Shown here one piece after another: positions 20,067-28,656 of a stretch of DNA of 64,000 nucleotides. This stretch comes from Bradyrhizobium japonicum USDA 6. GTDB lineage: Bacteria > Pseudomonadota > Alphaproteobacteria > Rhizobiales > Xanthobacteraceae. A program made the position numbers and the translations under genes. The notes under the pieces are model-generated. The model saw only the letters and a list, made by a program, of their open reading frames with translations. It ran no database searches and was not told the origin of the DNA. The stretch's first letter is position 1, and each line of letters begins with the position of its first letter. The DNA is taken from contig NC_017249.1 of NCBI RefSeq assembly GCF_000284375.1, positions 6,186,001 to 6,250,000 on the forward strand, written 5' to 3'.

Positions 20067-21203
20067 TCAGGCCGCGGCGATAACGCCTTTGAGCTGGTCC
20101 CGGACCTGCCCCGCAATAGCGCGATAGATCGCCGCATGAGGACCGTCCGGCTCGCTGTCGACCACGGGATTGCCGGCATCCGAGGTGGCGCGAATCGCCA
20201 TGTGCAGGGGGATCTCGCCCAGGAACGGTACCCCGAGCTTCTCGGCCTCGTGGCGCGCACCGCCATGGCCGAAAATGTCCGATTTCGTGCCGCAATGCGG
20301 GCACTGAAAGTAGCTCATGTTCTCGACGATGCCGAGCACGGGCACGTTGACCTTCCTGAACATCGCAAGCCCCCGCCTTGCGTCGATCAGGGACAGGTCC
20401 TGCGGGGTCGAGACGATCACGGCGCCCTTGAGCGGTACATTCTGCGCCAGCGTCAGCTGGGCATCGCCGGTGCCCGGCGGCATGTCGACCACGAGCACGT
20501 CGAGGCTCCCCCATGCGACGTCGCGCAGCATCTGAGTCACCGCCGACATCACCATGGGACCTCGCCAGATCATCGCGGTCTCCTCCTCCACCAGGAAGCC
20601 GATCGACATGATGGCGAGGCCGAAGCGCCGGAGCGGAATCATCTTGCGCTCGCCGTCCAGCTCCGGCTTCTCGTGCAGGCCCGTCAGCCGCGGCACCGAG
20701 GGGCCGTAGATGTCGGCATCGAGCAGCCCGACCTTGAGGCCGACGTCGCGCAGGCCCAGTGCCAGGTTGAGCGCGGTGGTCGACTTGCCGACGCCGCCCT
20801 TGCCCGAGGCGACCGCGATCACGGCCGCGACGCCCGGAATCTCGGACTGCCGCGCCATCGGCGATTGGCCGCCCTGCGGCGGCTTGTGGGCGTGGACCGG
20901 CTGCACGCCCGGCGTGCCGCGGCTCGGCGTTGGCGGCGGTGGTGGCGCTGCACCCGGCTTGCGCTCGGCGGTCAGCGCCACCATCACGGTGGTGACGCCG
21001 GGAATGGCGCGCACCGCGGCCTCGGCCTCGGCCCGGACGGATTCCCAGGCCCGCGCCTCGGCGGCATCGACGTTGATCGAGAAGAACACCTTGCCGTCGG
21101 CCGCGCTGATCGCGCTCAGCACATTGGCATTGGTGAGCGCGACCCCGCGGGGCGACTTGATCCTGGCGAGGCTGTCGAGAACCTGTTGCTGCGTCACGCT
21201 CAA
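20067..21203 (-). CDS. mrp: Mrp/ApbC/NBP35-family iron-sulfur carrier ATPase
   Basis: P-loop ATPase of 378 residues that assembles and delivers Fe-S clusters to target proteins. The N-terminal MIP18/DUF59-like domain (about 1 to 80) is followed by a Gly/Pro/His-rich linker. The deviant Walker A 'VASGKGGVGKSTTALNLAL' sits near residue 133, and 'DVLVVDMPPGTGDAQL' follows. The cluster-binding CxxC is in 'SYFQCPHCGTKSDIFG'. The domain architecture matches bacterial Mrp. A palindromic repeat and a VOC gene lie upstream. A role in maturing the di-iron or Fe-S proteins of the 36-44 kb cluster is not implied. Confidence 0.96.
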   Translation of the reverse strand: MSVTQQQVLDSLARIKSPRGVALTNANVLSAISAADGKVFFSINVDAAEARAWESVRAEAEAAVRAIPGVTTVMVALTAERKPGAAPPPPPTPSRGTPGVQPVHAHKPPQGGQSPMARQSEIPGVAAVIAVASGKGGVGKSTTALNLALGLRDVGLKVGLLDADIYGPSVPRLTGLHEKPELDGERKMIPLRRFGLAIMSIGFLVEEETAMIWRGPMVMSAVTQMLRDVAWGSLDVLVVDMPPGTGDAQLTLAQNVPLKGAVIVSTPQDLSLIDARRGLAMFRKVNVPVLGIVENMSYFQCPHCGTKSDIFGHGGARHEAEKLGVPFLGEIPLHMAIRATSDAGNPVVDSEPDGPHAAIYRAIAGQVRDQLKGVIAAA

Positions 21204-21220
21204 AGCGCATCTCCTGAACA

Positions 21221-21269
21221 GAGCATGATCCGGAAAAGTGTGGAGCGGCTTTCCGATAAGATCATGCTC
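21221..21269. repeat. Palindromic intergenic repeat
   Basis: GAGCATGATC (21221-21230) and GATCATGCTC (21260-21269) are exact inverse complements flanking a second pair CGGAAA/TTTCCG. The 'GAGCATGATC...AAAGTG...GATCATGCTC' layout is a repeat seen many times in Bradyrhizobium genomes. It lies between the mrp start and the VOC stop. Confidence 0.88.
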
Positions 21270-21311
21270 AAGGCTTGAGGATGCCCCATTAGAGCGGAAA
21301 CGGCCAAAAGG

Positions 21312-21749
21312 CTACTGCCTGCCGATATCGTCAGCCATCTCCGCGGGGGCAGCCCCCTGCTCCGCAGCGGCCTCGTAATTGAGCTCGATCATGACCCCGT
21401 TGGGGTCGTGGACGAAGATCTGCCAGAGGTCGCCGCCGGGCACCTGGCGGGAGTCGAATTTCATGCCCTTGGACGCCAACCGCTGCTTCATGCCGTCGAA
21501 ACCGCGGCTGACGAAGGCGACGTGGTGGACAACGCCGGAATCCGGCTTTTGTGGCTCCGGGGTCGGGGAAATATCGACGAGGTGCACCACCGCCTTGCCC
21601 TCGCTGTACATCCAGGCCCCCGGGAAGGCGAAATCGGGCCGGGCGCCCTTTTCCAGGCCCAGCACGTCCTCATAGAAGCGGACCGTCTCGGCCAGATTCC
21701 GGGTCCGGATGTTGAAATGATCGAGGACACCAACGCTCACGCCGCCCAT
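21312..21749 (-). CDS. VOC-family (glyoxalase-like) protein
   Basis: Single vicinal-oxygen-chelate domain of 145 residues, with paired beta-alpha-beta-beta-beta units: 'VLDHFNIRTRNLAETVRFYEDVLGLEKG' and 'VHHVAFVSRGFDGMKQRLASKG'. Possible metal ligands are His in 'LDHFN', His in 'VHHVAF' and Glu in 'GVMIELNYE'. Substrate is unknown. The ATG at 21749 (MGGVSVGVLDHF) has a GGGAG site; an upstream extension of the frame reads through the promoter and was discarded. Confidence 0.88.
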   Translation of the reverse strand: MGGVSVGVLDHFNIRTRNLAETVRFYEDVLGLEKGARPDFAFPGAWMYSEGKAVVHLVDISPTPEPQKPDSGVVHHVAFVSRGFDGMKQRLASKGMKFDSRQVPGGDLWQIFVHDPNGVMIELNYEAAAEQGAAPAEMADDIGRQ

Positions 21750-21937
21750 GCTTTCGCTCCCTTTTTTATGTAGGACCTTAAGTCCCGCCATCCTAGCACA
21801 GGCGGCTGCCAAACGAAGCCGTTGCCCTCTGGCCTCAAGGGTTTATGGTGCGCGCCTAATCCGCCCTCATAGCGGAACCAGGCGCCCCCTCGCCCGGCAA
21901 AAACCGTAAAACCCAAACTACGGACAAGGTACCACAC

Positions 21938-22810
21938 ATGGCTAAAGTCGCTTTCCTCGGTCTCGGCGTGATGGGCTTCCCCATGGCCGGACACCTCGTG
22001 AAAAAAGGGGGCCATGAGGTCACCGTCTACAACCGCACCGCGGCCAAGGCGAAGGAATGGGCGGACAAGTTCGGCGGCAAGACCGCGGCGACCCCGAAGG
22101 CCGCGGCCGAGGGCCAGGATTTCGTAATGTGCTGCGTCGGCAACGACAATGATCTGCGCGCGGTCACGATCGGCCCCGACGGCGCATTCGCCGGCATGAA
22201 GAAGGGCGCGAGCTTCGTCGACCACACCACCGCCTCCGCCGAGGTCGCACGCGAGCTCGACGCTGCCGCCACCAAGGCCGGGTTCAAGTTCATTGATGCG
22301 CCGGTTTCCGGCGGCCAGGCCGGCGCCGAGAATGGCGTGCTGACGGTGATGTGCGGCGGCGCACAGGACGCCTATGCCGGCGCCGAGCCGGTCATCACGG
22401 GCGCCTATGCGCGGATGTGCAAGCTGCTCGGGCCCGCCGGCTCCGGCCAGTTGACCAAGATGGTCAACCAGATCTGTATCGCGGGCCTGGTCCAGGGCCT
22501 CTCCGAAGGTATCCACTTCGCCAAGAAGAGTGGCCTCGACGTCGCGGCCGTGATCGAAACCATCTCCAAGGGCGCCGCGCAGTCCTGGCAGATGGAGAAC
22601 CGCTACAAGACCATGAACGAGGACAAGTACGATTTCGGCTTCGCGGTCGAATGGATGCGCAAGGACCTCTCGATCTCGCTGGCCGAAGCCCGCCGCAACG
22701 GTGCCAACCTGCCGGTCACCGCGCTGGTCGACCAGTTCTACGCCGAGGTCGAGAAGATGGGCGGCAAGCGCTGGGATACGTCGAGCCTGCTCGCGCGCCT
22801 TAACCGCTGA
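21938..22810 (+). CDS. NAD(P)-dependent 3-hydroxyisobutyrate dehydrogenase-like enzyme
   Basis: Beta-hydroxyacid dehydrogenase of 290 residues. The Rossmann motif 'FLGLGVMGFPMAGHLVKKG' is at the N-terminus. The substrate-binding signature 'FIDAPVSGGQAGAENGVL' and the catalytic-lysine region 'GSGQLTKMVNQICIAGLVQGLSEG' follow. The family includes 3-hydroxyisobutyrate dehydrogenase, tartronate semialdehyde reductase and glyoxylate/succinic semialdehyde reductases, and the sequence alone does not settle which. It diverges from the VOC gene over about 190 bases and is followed by nhaD after 22 bases, suggesting an operon. Confidence 0.93.
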   Translation: MAKVAFLGLGVMGFPMAGHLVKKGGHEVTVYNRTAAKAKEWADKFGGKTAATPKAAAEGQDFVMCCVGNDNDLRAVTIGPDGAFAGMKKGASFVDHTTASAEVARELDAAATKAGFKFIDAPVSGGQAGAENGVLTVMCGGAQDAYAGAEPVITGAYARMCKLLGPAGSGQLTKMVNQICIAGLVQGLSEGIHFAKKSGLDVAAVIETISKGAAQSWQMENRYKTMNEDKYDFGFAVEWMRKDLSISLAEARRNGANLPVTALVDQFYAEVEKMGGKRWDTSSLLARLNR

Positions 22811-22832
22811 CACCTGTCGAACTGATCCCGCC

Positions 22833-24110
22833 TTGCTGATCGCGATCGCCGTCATCTTCGTTCTCGCCTATGCGGCGATCGCGCTCGAACACCCGCTCCG
22901 GATCAACAAGAGTGCCACGGCGCTGATCGGCGCCGGGCTGCTCTGGGCGATCTACGCGGCCACGATCGGCGACCACGCCATGGTCGGCCGGCAGATCGAC
23001 GAATCCGTCGCTTCCACCGCCCAGATCGTGTTCTTCCTGATCGGCGCGATGACCATCGTCGAGGTGATCGACGCCCACGACGGTTTCGAGGTCATCACCT
23101 CCCGCATCAGCACGACCAGCCAGGTCCGCCTGATGTGGCTGATCGGCTTCGTGACCTTCTTCCTCAGCGCGATCCTGGACAATCTCACCACCACCATCGT
23201 GATGGTCTCGCTGATCCAGCGGCTGATCGCCAGGCGCGACGACCGCCTGCTGTTCGCCTCCCTGATCGTCATCGCCGCCAATGCCGGCGGCGCCTGGACC
23301 GTGATCGGCGACGTCACCACGACCATGCTGTGGATCGGCGGGCAGATCACGCCGCTGAAGATCATGGGCTCGGTGTTCCTGCCCTCGCTGGTCAATCTGC
23401 TCGTGCCGCTCGCCTTCATCAGCCTTCTGGTGAAGGGCAAGTCCATCGCGCCGCCGTCCAAGGACGACGGAGTTCAGCTCGTCGGGTCGTACGAGCGCAA
23501 TCTGATGTTCTATCTCGGGCTCGGCGTATTGATCGCGGTGCCCGCCTTCAAGGCGGTCACGCATCTGCCGCCCTTCATGGGCGTGCTGCTCGGGCTCGGC
23601 ATCGTCTGGCTGGTCGGCGAGGTCGTTCACCGCGACAAGGACGAGCATGTTCGCCGTCCGCTGACGCTCGCGCATGCGCTGACGCGGATCGACATGAGCT
23701 CGATCGTGTTCTTCCTCGGCATTCTGCTGGCGGTCGCCTGCCTCGAACATGCGGGCCTCCTGTCGATGCTGGCGCGCTGGCTGGAGGCGACAATTGGCCG
23801 CCAGGACGTCATCGTCGTCGTGCTCGGCCTGCTGAGCGCCGTCATCGACAACGTGCCGCTGGTGGCGGCGACCATGGGCATGTACGACCTCGGCCACTAC
23901 CCGCCCGACAGCTTCCTCTGGGAATTCATCGCCTATTGCGCCGGCACCGGCGGCTCGATCCTGATCATCGGCTCGGCCGCGGGCGTCGCCGCCATGGGGC
24001 TCGAGCGGATCGAGTTCCTCTGGTACGCCCGCCGCATCGCCATCCCCGCGCTCGCGGGCTATCTGGCGGGCGCCGTGGTCTACGTCGCCCAGCATGCGGC
24101 GCTGCACTGA
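22833..24110 (+). CDS. nhaD: NhaD-type Na+/H+ antiporter
   Basis: Integral membrane ion antiporter with about 12 hydrophobic segments, 425 residues. NhaD/ion-transporter-superfamily marks include 'FVTFFLSAILDNLTTTIVMVSL', 'NAGGAWTVIGDVTTTMLW' and the repeat-related 'LLSAVIDNVPLVAATMGM'. The start is uncertain: no ATG is available after the upstream stop in frame, and TTG at 22833 gives a good first helix (LLIAIAVIFVLAYAAIAL). It follows the dehydrogenase gene by 22 bases. Confidence 0.92.
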   Translation: MLIAIAVIFVLAYAAIALEHPLRINKSATALIGAGLLWAIYAATIGDHAMVGRQIDESVASTAQIVFFLIGAMTIVEVIDAHDGFEVITSRISTTSQVRLMWLIGFVTFFLSAILDNLTTTIVMVSLIQRLIARRDDRLLFASLIVIAANAGGAWTVIGDVTTTMLWIGGQITPLKIMGSVFLPSLVNLLVPLAFISLLVKGKSIAPPSKDDGVQLVGSYERNLMFYLGLGVLIAVPAFKAVTHLPPFMGVLLGLGIVWLVGEVVHRDKDEHVRRPLTLAHALTRIDMSSIVFFLGILLAVACLEHAGLLSMLARWLEATIGRQDVIVVVLGLLSAVIDNVPLVAATMGMYDLGHYPPDSFLWEFIAYCAGTGGSILIIGSAAGVAAMGLERIEFLWYARRIAIPALAGYLAGAVVYVAQHAALH

Positions 24111-24260
24111 CCGGCACTACGCGCGTTCAAAGCGCACGTTCAAAATTAACGCCGGGTTAACGTAATTCTTTAGCTCCTTAAGTCACCTCTTAAGGATTTC
24201 TTGCCAGAGATAGACAATGCAGAAGGCCCGCCTTTGCGTGGGCAGGAATGTTGTTGTTCG
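24111..24260. other. Intergenic region before the sensor kinase
   Basis: 150 bases between nhaD and the kinase, richer in AT than its surroundings (TTAAC, AATTCTTTAGC). It is likely to contain the kinase promoter. A weaker upstream start at 24201 lies inside it. Confidence 0.4.
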
Positions 24261-25856
24261 ATGAGTAAACCCGCTGAAAAGCCAGAGGTCGTGCAGCTTC
24301 CGGCCGAGCCGGTGAGCGCGCCATCGGCGAGCAGCCGCCGGGCTGCGTCGCAGCGGGTACGCGAGGCGCGCGACAAGTTAACGTCGACCAGCGGAACCCG
24401 GCCGGCTTTCGACGCCGAGATGCTGCGCCAATATGCCCAGACGCGGCTGTCGGCCTCCTATGTCGTGATGCTGCTGGTGGTCGCCACCGGCGTGCTGTTC
24501 GGGCTGTGGATGCAGCCGATCCCGGCCGCGGCCTGGACCGCCGGCATGCTCTGCATCCACGCCGCGATGATCCGCAGCTGCCACCGTTTCCTGGCTGAGG
24601 CCTCCTCGCCCGCGGCGACGCGCGCCTGGCGGACGCACTTCGTCGTGCTCGACCTGCTCTATGGCCTGTGCTGGATGGCGATCCTGATCCATCCCGTGCT
24701 CGACATGGTCACGGAAACGCTGATGATGTTCCTGATGCTGCTGGTGATCGCGGTGTCGAGCATGCTGGCCGCCAATCTGCCGATCGCCGCCCTTGCCGCC
24801 ACGGCGCCGGTCGCGGTCGCGATGGCGCTGAGCTTTGCAATCACCGGCGCGCTCGACAATTACATCCTGGCGGCGCTCGCGCTCGCAGCCGAAGGCTATT
24901 TCGTGCTGCTGGCGCACCGCCTGCACTCCTCGACCTTCGCCACGCTCGAGGCACGCGCCGAGAAGGACGCGCTGATCGGCGAGCTCGAACAGGCCAAGGC
25001 GATCTCGGACGAAGCGCGCCACCGCGCCGAATCCGCCAACGTCGCAAAATCGCGCTTCCTCGCGCAGATGAGCCACGAGCTGCGCACGCCGCTGAACGCG
25101 ATCCTCGGCTTCTCCGAGGTGATGAAGAGCGAAATTTTTGGTGCGCACGCGGTGCCGGTCTACAAGGAATATTCCGCCGACATCCATAATTCCGGCGTGC
25201 ACCTGCTCAACCTCATCAACGAGATCCTCGATCTGTCGCGGATCGAAGCTGGCCGCTACGAGCTCAACGAGGAAGCAGTGTCGCTGGTCGGCATCGTCGC
25301 CGACTGCCATCATTTGATGAAGCTGCGCGCCTCGAGCCGCGGCATCACCATCCACGAGGTGTTCGAGCAGGCCATGCCGCGGCTCTGGGCCGACGAGCGG
25401 GCGATCCGCCAGGTCGTGCTCAACCTGCTCTCCAACTCGATCAAGTTCACCCCGCAAGGCGGCGAGATCTGGCTCAAGGCCGGCTGGACCGCCTCGGGCG
25501 GGCAATATCTCTCGGTGAAGGATTCCGGCTCCGGCATCCCCGAGGACGAGATCCCGATCGTGCTCGCCTCGTTCGGCCAGGGCTCCAACTCGATCAAGTC
25601 GGCCGAACAGGGCGCAGGGCTCGGCCTGCCCATCGCCAAGAACCTGATCGACCTGCATGGCGGCACATTCACGCTGAAATCGAAGCTGCGCATCGGCACC
25701 GAGGTGATCGTCACCTTCCCGCCGGAGCGCGTGATGAGTGCGCTGGCGCCGATGTCGGACGATTCTCCGCCGCTCCAGCCGGACAGTTCCGCGGTGCCCG
25801 ACGAGAAGCGGCGGCCGCGCCACAAGCCGATCATGAGCGCAGGTACGGGCTCTTAA
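24261..25856 (+). CDS. Membrane sensor histidine kinase (PdhS/DivJ-like)
   Basis: Histidine kinase of 531 residues. A polar N-terminal 65 residues precede about five transmembrane helices (70 to 215), a coiled coil (LEARAEKDALIGELEQAKA) and the kinase core. The phospho-acceptor motif is 'FLAQMSHELRTPLNAILGFS'. The segment 'EYSADIHNSGVHLLNLINEI' is characteristic of the alphaproteobacterial PleC/DivJ/PdhS group that acts on DivK/PleD-type receivers. N box 'NLLSNSIKFTP' and 'GAGLGLPIAKNLI' are intact. ATG at 24261 (MSKPAEKPEV) was chosen over a longer reading. No receiver gene is adjacent. Confidence 0.9.
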   Translation: MSKPAEKPEVVQLPAEPVSAPSASSRRAASQRVREARDKLTSTSGTRPAFDAEMLRQYAQTRLSASYVVMLLVVATGVLFGLWMQPIPAAAWTAGMLCIHAAMIRSCHRFLAEASSPAATRAWRTHFVVLDLLYGLCWMAILIHPVLDMVTETLMMFLMLLVIAVSSMLAANLPIAALAATAPVAVAMALSFAITGALDNYILAALALAAEGYFVLLAHRLHSSTFATLEARAEKDALIGELEQAKAISDEARHRAESANVAKSRFLAQMSHELRTPLNAILGFSEVMKSEIFGAHAVPVYKEYSADIHNSGVHLLNLINEILDLSRIEAGRYELNEEAVSLVGIVADCHHLMKLRASSRGITIHEVFEQAMPRLWADERAIRQVVLNLLSNSIKFTPQGGEIWLKAGWTASGGQYLSVKDSGSGIPEDEIPIVLASFGQGSNSIKSAEQGAGLGLPIAKNLIDLHGGTFTLKSKLRIGTEVIVTFPPERVMSALAPMSDDSPPLQPDSSAVPDEKRRPRHKPIMSAGTGS

Positions 25857-25900
25857 CGAGATGCTTGCAGACATGCCCGACGATCCCCCACTATGGCCAC

Positions 25901-26104
25901 ATGAGCAAAGAAACTCCGTGCGTCGCCGTCTGCATGATCGATCCCAAGACCAAGCTGTGCTTCGGCTGCGGCCGGACCTTGCCGGAGATCGCGCGCTGGC
26001 ACGCCATGGAAAGCACGGAACGGCTCGCGGTGATGGCGCTGTTGCCGGCACGCATGGCGGACGCGGGTTTGCAGCCGATCGCGGGATCGCCGAAACGCGC
26101 CTGA
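25901..26104 (+). CDS. DUF1289 small cysteine-rich protein
   Basis: A 67-residue protein with the DUF1289 pattern 'TPCVAVCMIDPKTKLCFGCGRTLPEIARW'. Four cysteines are spaced as in a small metal- or cluster-binding fold, followed by a conserved Trp. Function unknown. The ATG at 25901 was preferred over 25865 because family members begin just before 'TPC'. The gene sits 44 bases after the kinase and 28 before the protease gene, so the three may be cotranscribed. Confidence 0.88.
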   Translation: MSKETPCVAVCMIDPKTKLCFGCGRTLPEIARWHAMESTERLAVMALLPARMADAGLQPIAGSPKRA

Positions 26105-26132
26105 CCGCCCTGCGTCGCCTCGGAGGCGCGCA

Positions 26133-26672
26133 ATGATCCGCTTCCTGCTCGTTCTCGTCATGCTCGCCGGCACGGCCGGTGCCGTCGTCGCCTATGGCGA
26201 TCCCGACCGGATCGCGCGCGCGAGCAACAAGGTCTCGCACATGTTTCGCGCGCAGATCGCCTCCCCGGCCCCGGCCGTGCAGATCCAGCGCGGCCAGGGC
26301 GGCGAATTCGCACTGCGTGCGAAGATCAACGGCGTTGCCGCACCAATGGTGATCGATACCGGCGCGACCTCGGTGGTGCTGACCTGGGAAACCGCGAAAG
26401 CGATCGGACTGCCGCTCGAGATGCTCGAATACGACGTCGATCTCGAAACCGCGGGCGGCCACACCAAGGCTGCCCGCCTTACGCTCGACCGTCTCTCCGT
26501 CGGCCACCTCGTCGAAAAGTCGGTGCCTGCCCTCGTCGTGCAGCGCGGGCAGATGAAGACCAATCTGCTCGGCATGAGCTTCCTCGACCGCCTGGAGAGC
26601 TGGGGCGTGCGCGCCGACAAGCTGATGCTCACCGGCTACCCGGAATTGCCAGACCGCCGCGCGCTCCGATAA
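26133..26672 (+). CDS. Retropepsin-like aspartic protease, membrane-anchored
   Basis: TIGR02281-type aspartic protease of 179 residues. One N-terminal hydrophobic segment (FLLVLVMLAGTAGAVVAY) anchors it to the inner membrane. The single catalytic motif 'MVIDTGATSVVLT' has Asp75, so the enzyme must dimerise like retroviral proteases. A flap-like 'VDLETAGGHTKAARLTLDRLSVG' and 'NLLGMSFLDRLESWGVRADKLML' are typical. Physiological substrate unknown. It follows the DUF1289 gene closely. Confidence 0.92.
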   Translation: MIRFLLVLVMLAGTAGAVVAYGDPDRIARASNKVSHMFRAQIASPAPAVQIQRGQGGEFALRAKINGVAAPMVIDTGATSVVLTWETAKAIGLPLEMLEYDVDLETAGGHTKAARLTLDRLSVGHLVEKSVPALVVQRGQMKTNLLGMSFLDRLESWGVRADKLMLTGYPELPDRRALR

Positions 26673-26785
26673 TGCGCTTCGCTGCGCGCCCCATGCGCAC
26701 GTTCAGGGCTCAATCGGCCGGGACTGCCTGAGCCGCACAACGTGATCGGCGCTTGTCAGATCGCCCTTGGCCGCTCTGGCGCCAG

Positions 26786-27148
26786 TCAAACTGACGGAGC
26801 CGCTCCATCCAGGCAGCCCCGCTTGATCCAGTCCGCGATCTCATCGATATCGGCATCAGCAAAGAAAGAATTCGCGTTGAGCGGCATCCGGCCGAACCGC
26901 GCATTCGGGTCGTTTGCATCGAAATCCGGCGTGTCGCCCCGCAGGGCGTGAATCATGATCGAGTTGTCGGGATCGCCAACGACGACGACACGCTGCCCCT
27001 TGACCTTGCCATCGGTGACGAACGTGGTGTGGGTCATCTCGCGCCACCAGCGGCCGTGGCCGGACAGGTCCGGGTCTGCGCCCACCTTGGTGCAACAGGC
27101 GTCCATGAAATTCTGGAAATCTGCATAGGTCGTGATTTTGCCTGCCAT
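26786..27148 (-). CDS. Haem-less cytochrome-c-domain-like small protein
   Basis: A 120-residue protein without a signal peptide or CxxCH motif. The C-terminal half ('VVVVGDPDNSIMIHALRGDTPDF', 'RMPLNANSFFADADIDEIADWIKRG') has the layout of a class-I cytochrome c around its distal methionine, so it looks like a relative that lost haem attachment. The N-terminus has a Cys-Cys pair ('FMDACCTKVGADP'). It lies 44 bases downstream of the CxxCH protein gene and is probably in the same operon. Function unknown. Confidence 0.75.
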   Translation of the reverse strand: MAGKITTYADFQNFMDACCTKVGADPDLSGHGRWWREMTHTTFVTDGKVKGQRVVVVGDPDNSIMIHALRGDTPDFDANDPNARFGRMPLNANSFFADADIDEIADWIKRGCLDGAAPSV

Positions 27149-27192
27149 GTCCGATCTCCAACTGCTTCGTCGCTTCAATTCGGAACCAAACA

Positions 27193-28656
27193 TCACTGAC
27201 GTTGAAGCACGCGGGCCAATGCCTGCACCATCGGGTCATTGTCGAGGGCGGTCCTCGCCGGCGACGCAGCCTGATTGGTTTTTCGTGATGCCGTCTTGGC
27301 GCTGGCCCCTGTCGATAACGGCGCTGCGATGCGCCGGAATGCCGCGGATGCCAGCATTTGCTGCGCTGGGTCGTGTGCATCGAGTGCCATGAACGCGACG
27401 AAGTCCCGGCCGAGCTGATTTGACACGGCCTGATGGCATTCCATGCAGCTGGAGCCGTTCCGCTGCTGGTAGGTTTCCATCGTCGTGTTCGCCAGGGTCG
27501 AACCAACTCCCAGCGGGAACGGTCCTCCTGCGTTGGTCGGACTTGGTGTCCCCGGCGCGCTTGGCCATTGCGTCATGATGAGCATGTAATTGGCCCAGAC
27601 CGTTCCCTTGATCTCGGGGAGATTCCAATACGCCTGGTTCATTTGCATCGTATCGGGCTGGATCGGTTGCAGTCGAACGACCTGCATCGGATCCGGGTTA
27701 TCGCTTGGAGGATTGTCGTCGGAAATCATCTTGGGGGCCGGCGTCGGCGCGAGTCCCGGAGGCGGAGATCCGGAGTTGAACGAGTAAGGAATCCGCGCCG
27801 CCTTGGCGTCCGGCTCATCAATTTTTGATGGAACGTTATCGATATGCTCGAACGAGCTCCAGATCCATTGCGGCCGGAGCTTCGTCTTGATCACGATATG
27901 GAGGCCGACGAGCGCGATGTCCCGCTCGTTGCAAACGATGCTTCCGCCGCGCGTCGTCGCGACCGGATCAAACACCATGGCTTTGGCGATGTAATAGCGG
28001 CTGCGGTCGATCCCATCGCTTGGCATGAGCACCCGCCAAGCAGCCTTCAGTTCAATAGAACCATCCCGAAACGCCCCGGGTTTCGCTGAAGTGGGCAGGT
28101 TCTGCTTGATGTACCATTTGTTGTTGTCGTCGACGATTGAATCGAACTGCTCGCGGTTAAAGCGAACCTCGTAGCGCGTGTACATCCGGCTCTGGTCAAT
28201 CAGCGGATTGGCAAGGCGGGCCAGCGTGAAGGCGGCCTGATTGAAATCCGCGAAATGGCTGAATGCGCTGAGCGTCTTGGTCTGGTTGGTGACCGCGCCT
28301 CCGCAGGGGTTCGTGCCGTCGTAGCTGGTCCATGATGCCGGTTTCGGCGCGCCCGGCGCAAAGACCTCGTAGCGCGCCTTGTAGGTTTCCCAGACGCGGG
28401 GGCCCGCGTCGCCCAGCTTCTTGGTCCGATCGGGCTGCCCGCGGTTTGGGGCGCCATCCAGAGCCGGCCAGTTCAACGCGACGAAGGCGCGCCAGCTGAA
28501 ATTGTCAAACCGCGGGAACGGATTGCCAGGCGCGTCCGGGACATCATCGATGCGGTCTGGCAGCACCTGCGGCGTCACATCCTGCGCCGACGCATTCCGC
28601 GGACCAAAAAATATCGAGACGCTCACCAGGATCACTACGGCCATGAAAATTGGCAT
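27193..28656 (-). CDS. Secreted c-type cytochrome-containing protein
   Basis: A 487-residue exported protein (signal MPIFMAVVILVSVSIFFG, cleaved after NASA). One haem motif, C-MECH ('NGSSCMECHQAVSNQLG'), lies near residue 410. The large N-terminal part ('FSWRAFVALNWPALDG', 'AFSHFADFNQAAFTLARLANPLID') is rich in Trp, Pro and Asn and belongs to no family I can name, though similar cytochrome-c-family proteins of unknown role occur widely. Start ATG at 28656. A haem-less partner gene lies directly downstream. Confidence 0.82.
   Translation of the reverse strand: MPIFMAVVILVSVSIFFGPRNASAQDVTPQVLPDRIDDVPDAPGNPFPRFDNFSWRAFVALNWPALDGAPNRGQPDRTKKLGDAGPRVWETYKARYEVFAPGAPKPASWTSYDGTNPCGGAVTNQTKTLSAFSHFADFNQAAFTLARLANPLIDQSRMYTRYEVRFNREQFDSIVDDNNKWYIKQNLPTSAKPGAFRDGSIELKAAWRVLMPSDGIDRSRYYIAKAMVFDPVATTRGGSIVCNERDIALVGLHIVIKTKLRPQWIWSSFEHIDNVPSKIDEPDAKAARIPYSFNSGSPPPGLAPTPAPKMISDDNPPSDNPDPMQVVRLQPIQPDTMQMNQAYWNLPEIKGTVWANYMLIMTQWPSAPGTPSPTNAGGPFPLGVGSTLANTTMETYQQRNGSSCMECHQAVSNQLGRDFVAFMALDAHDPAQQMLASAAFRRIAAPLSTGASAKTASRKTNQAASPARTALDNDPMVQALARVLQRQ

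Noticed and set aside
24378..26507. Long minus-strand frame (709 codons) across the kinase, DUF1289 and protease genes
   Set aside because: It runs antisense through three well-supported genes and has the Arg/His/Gly composition of an antisense artefact.
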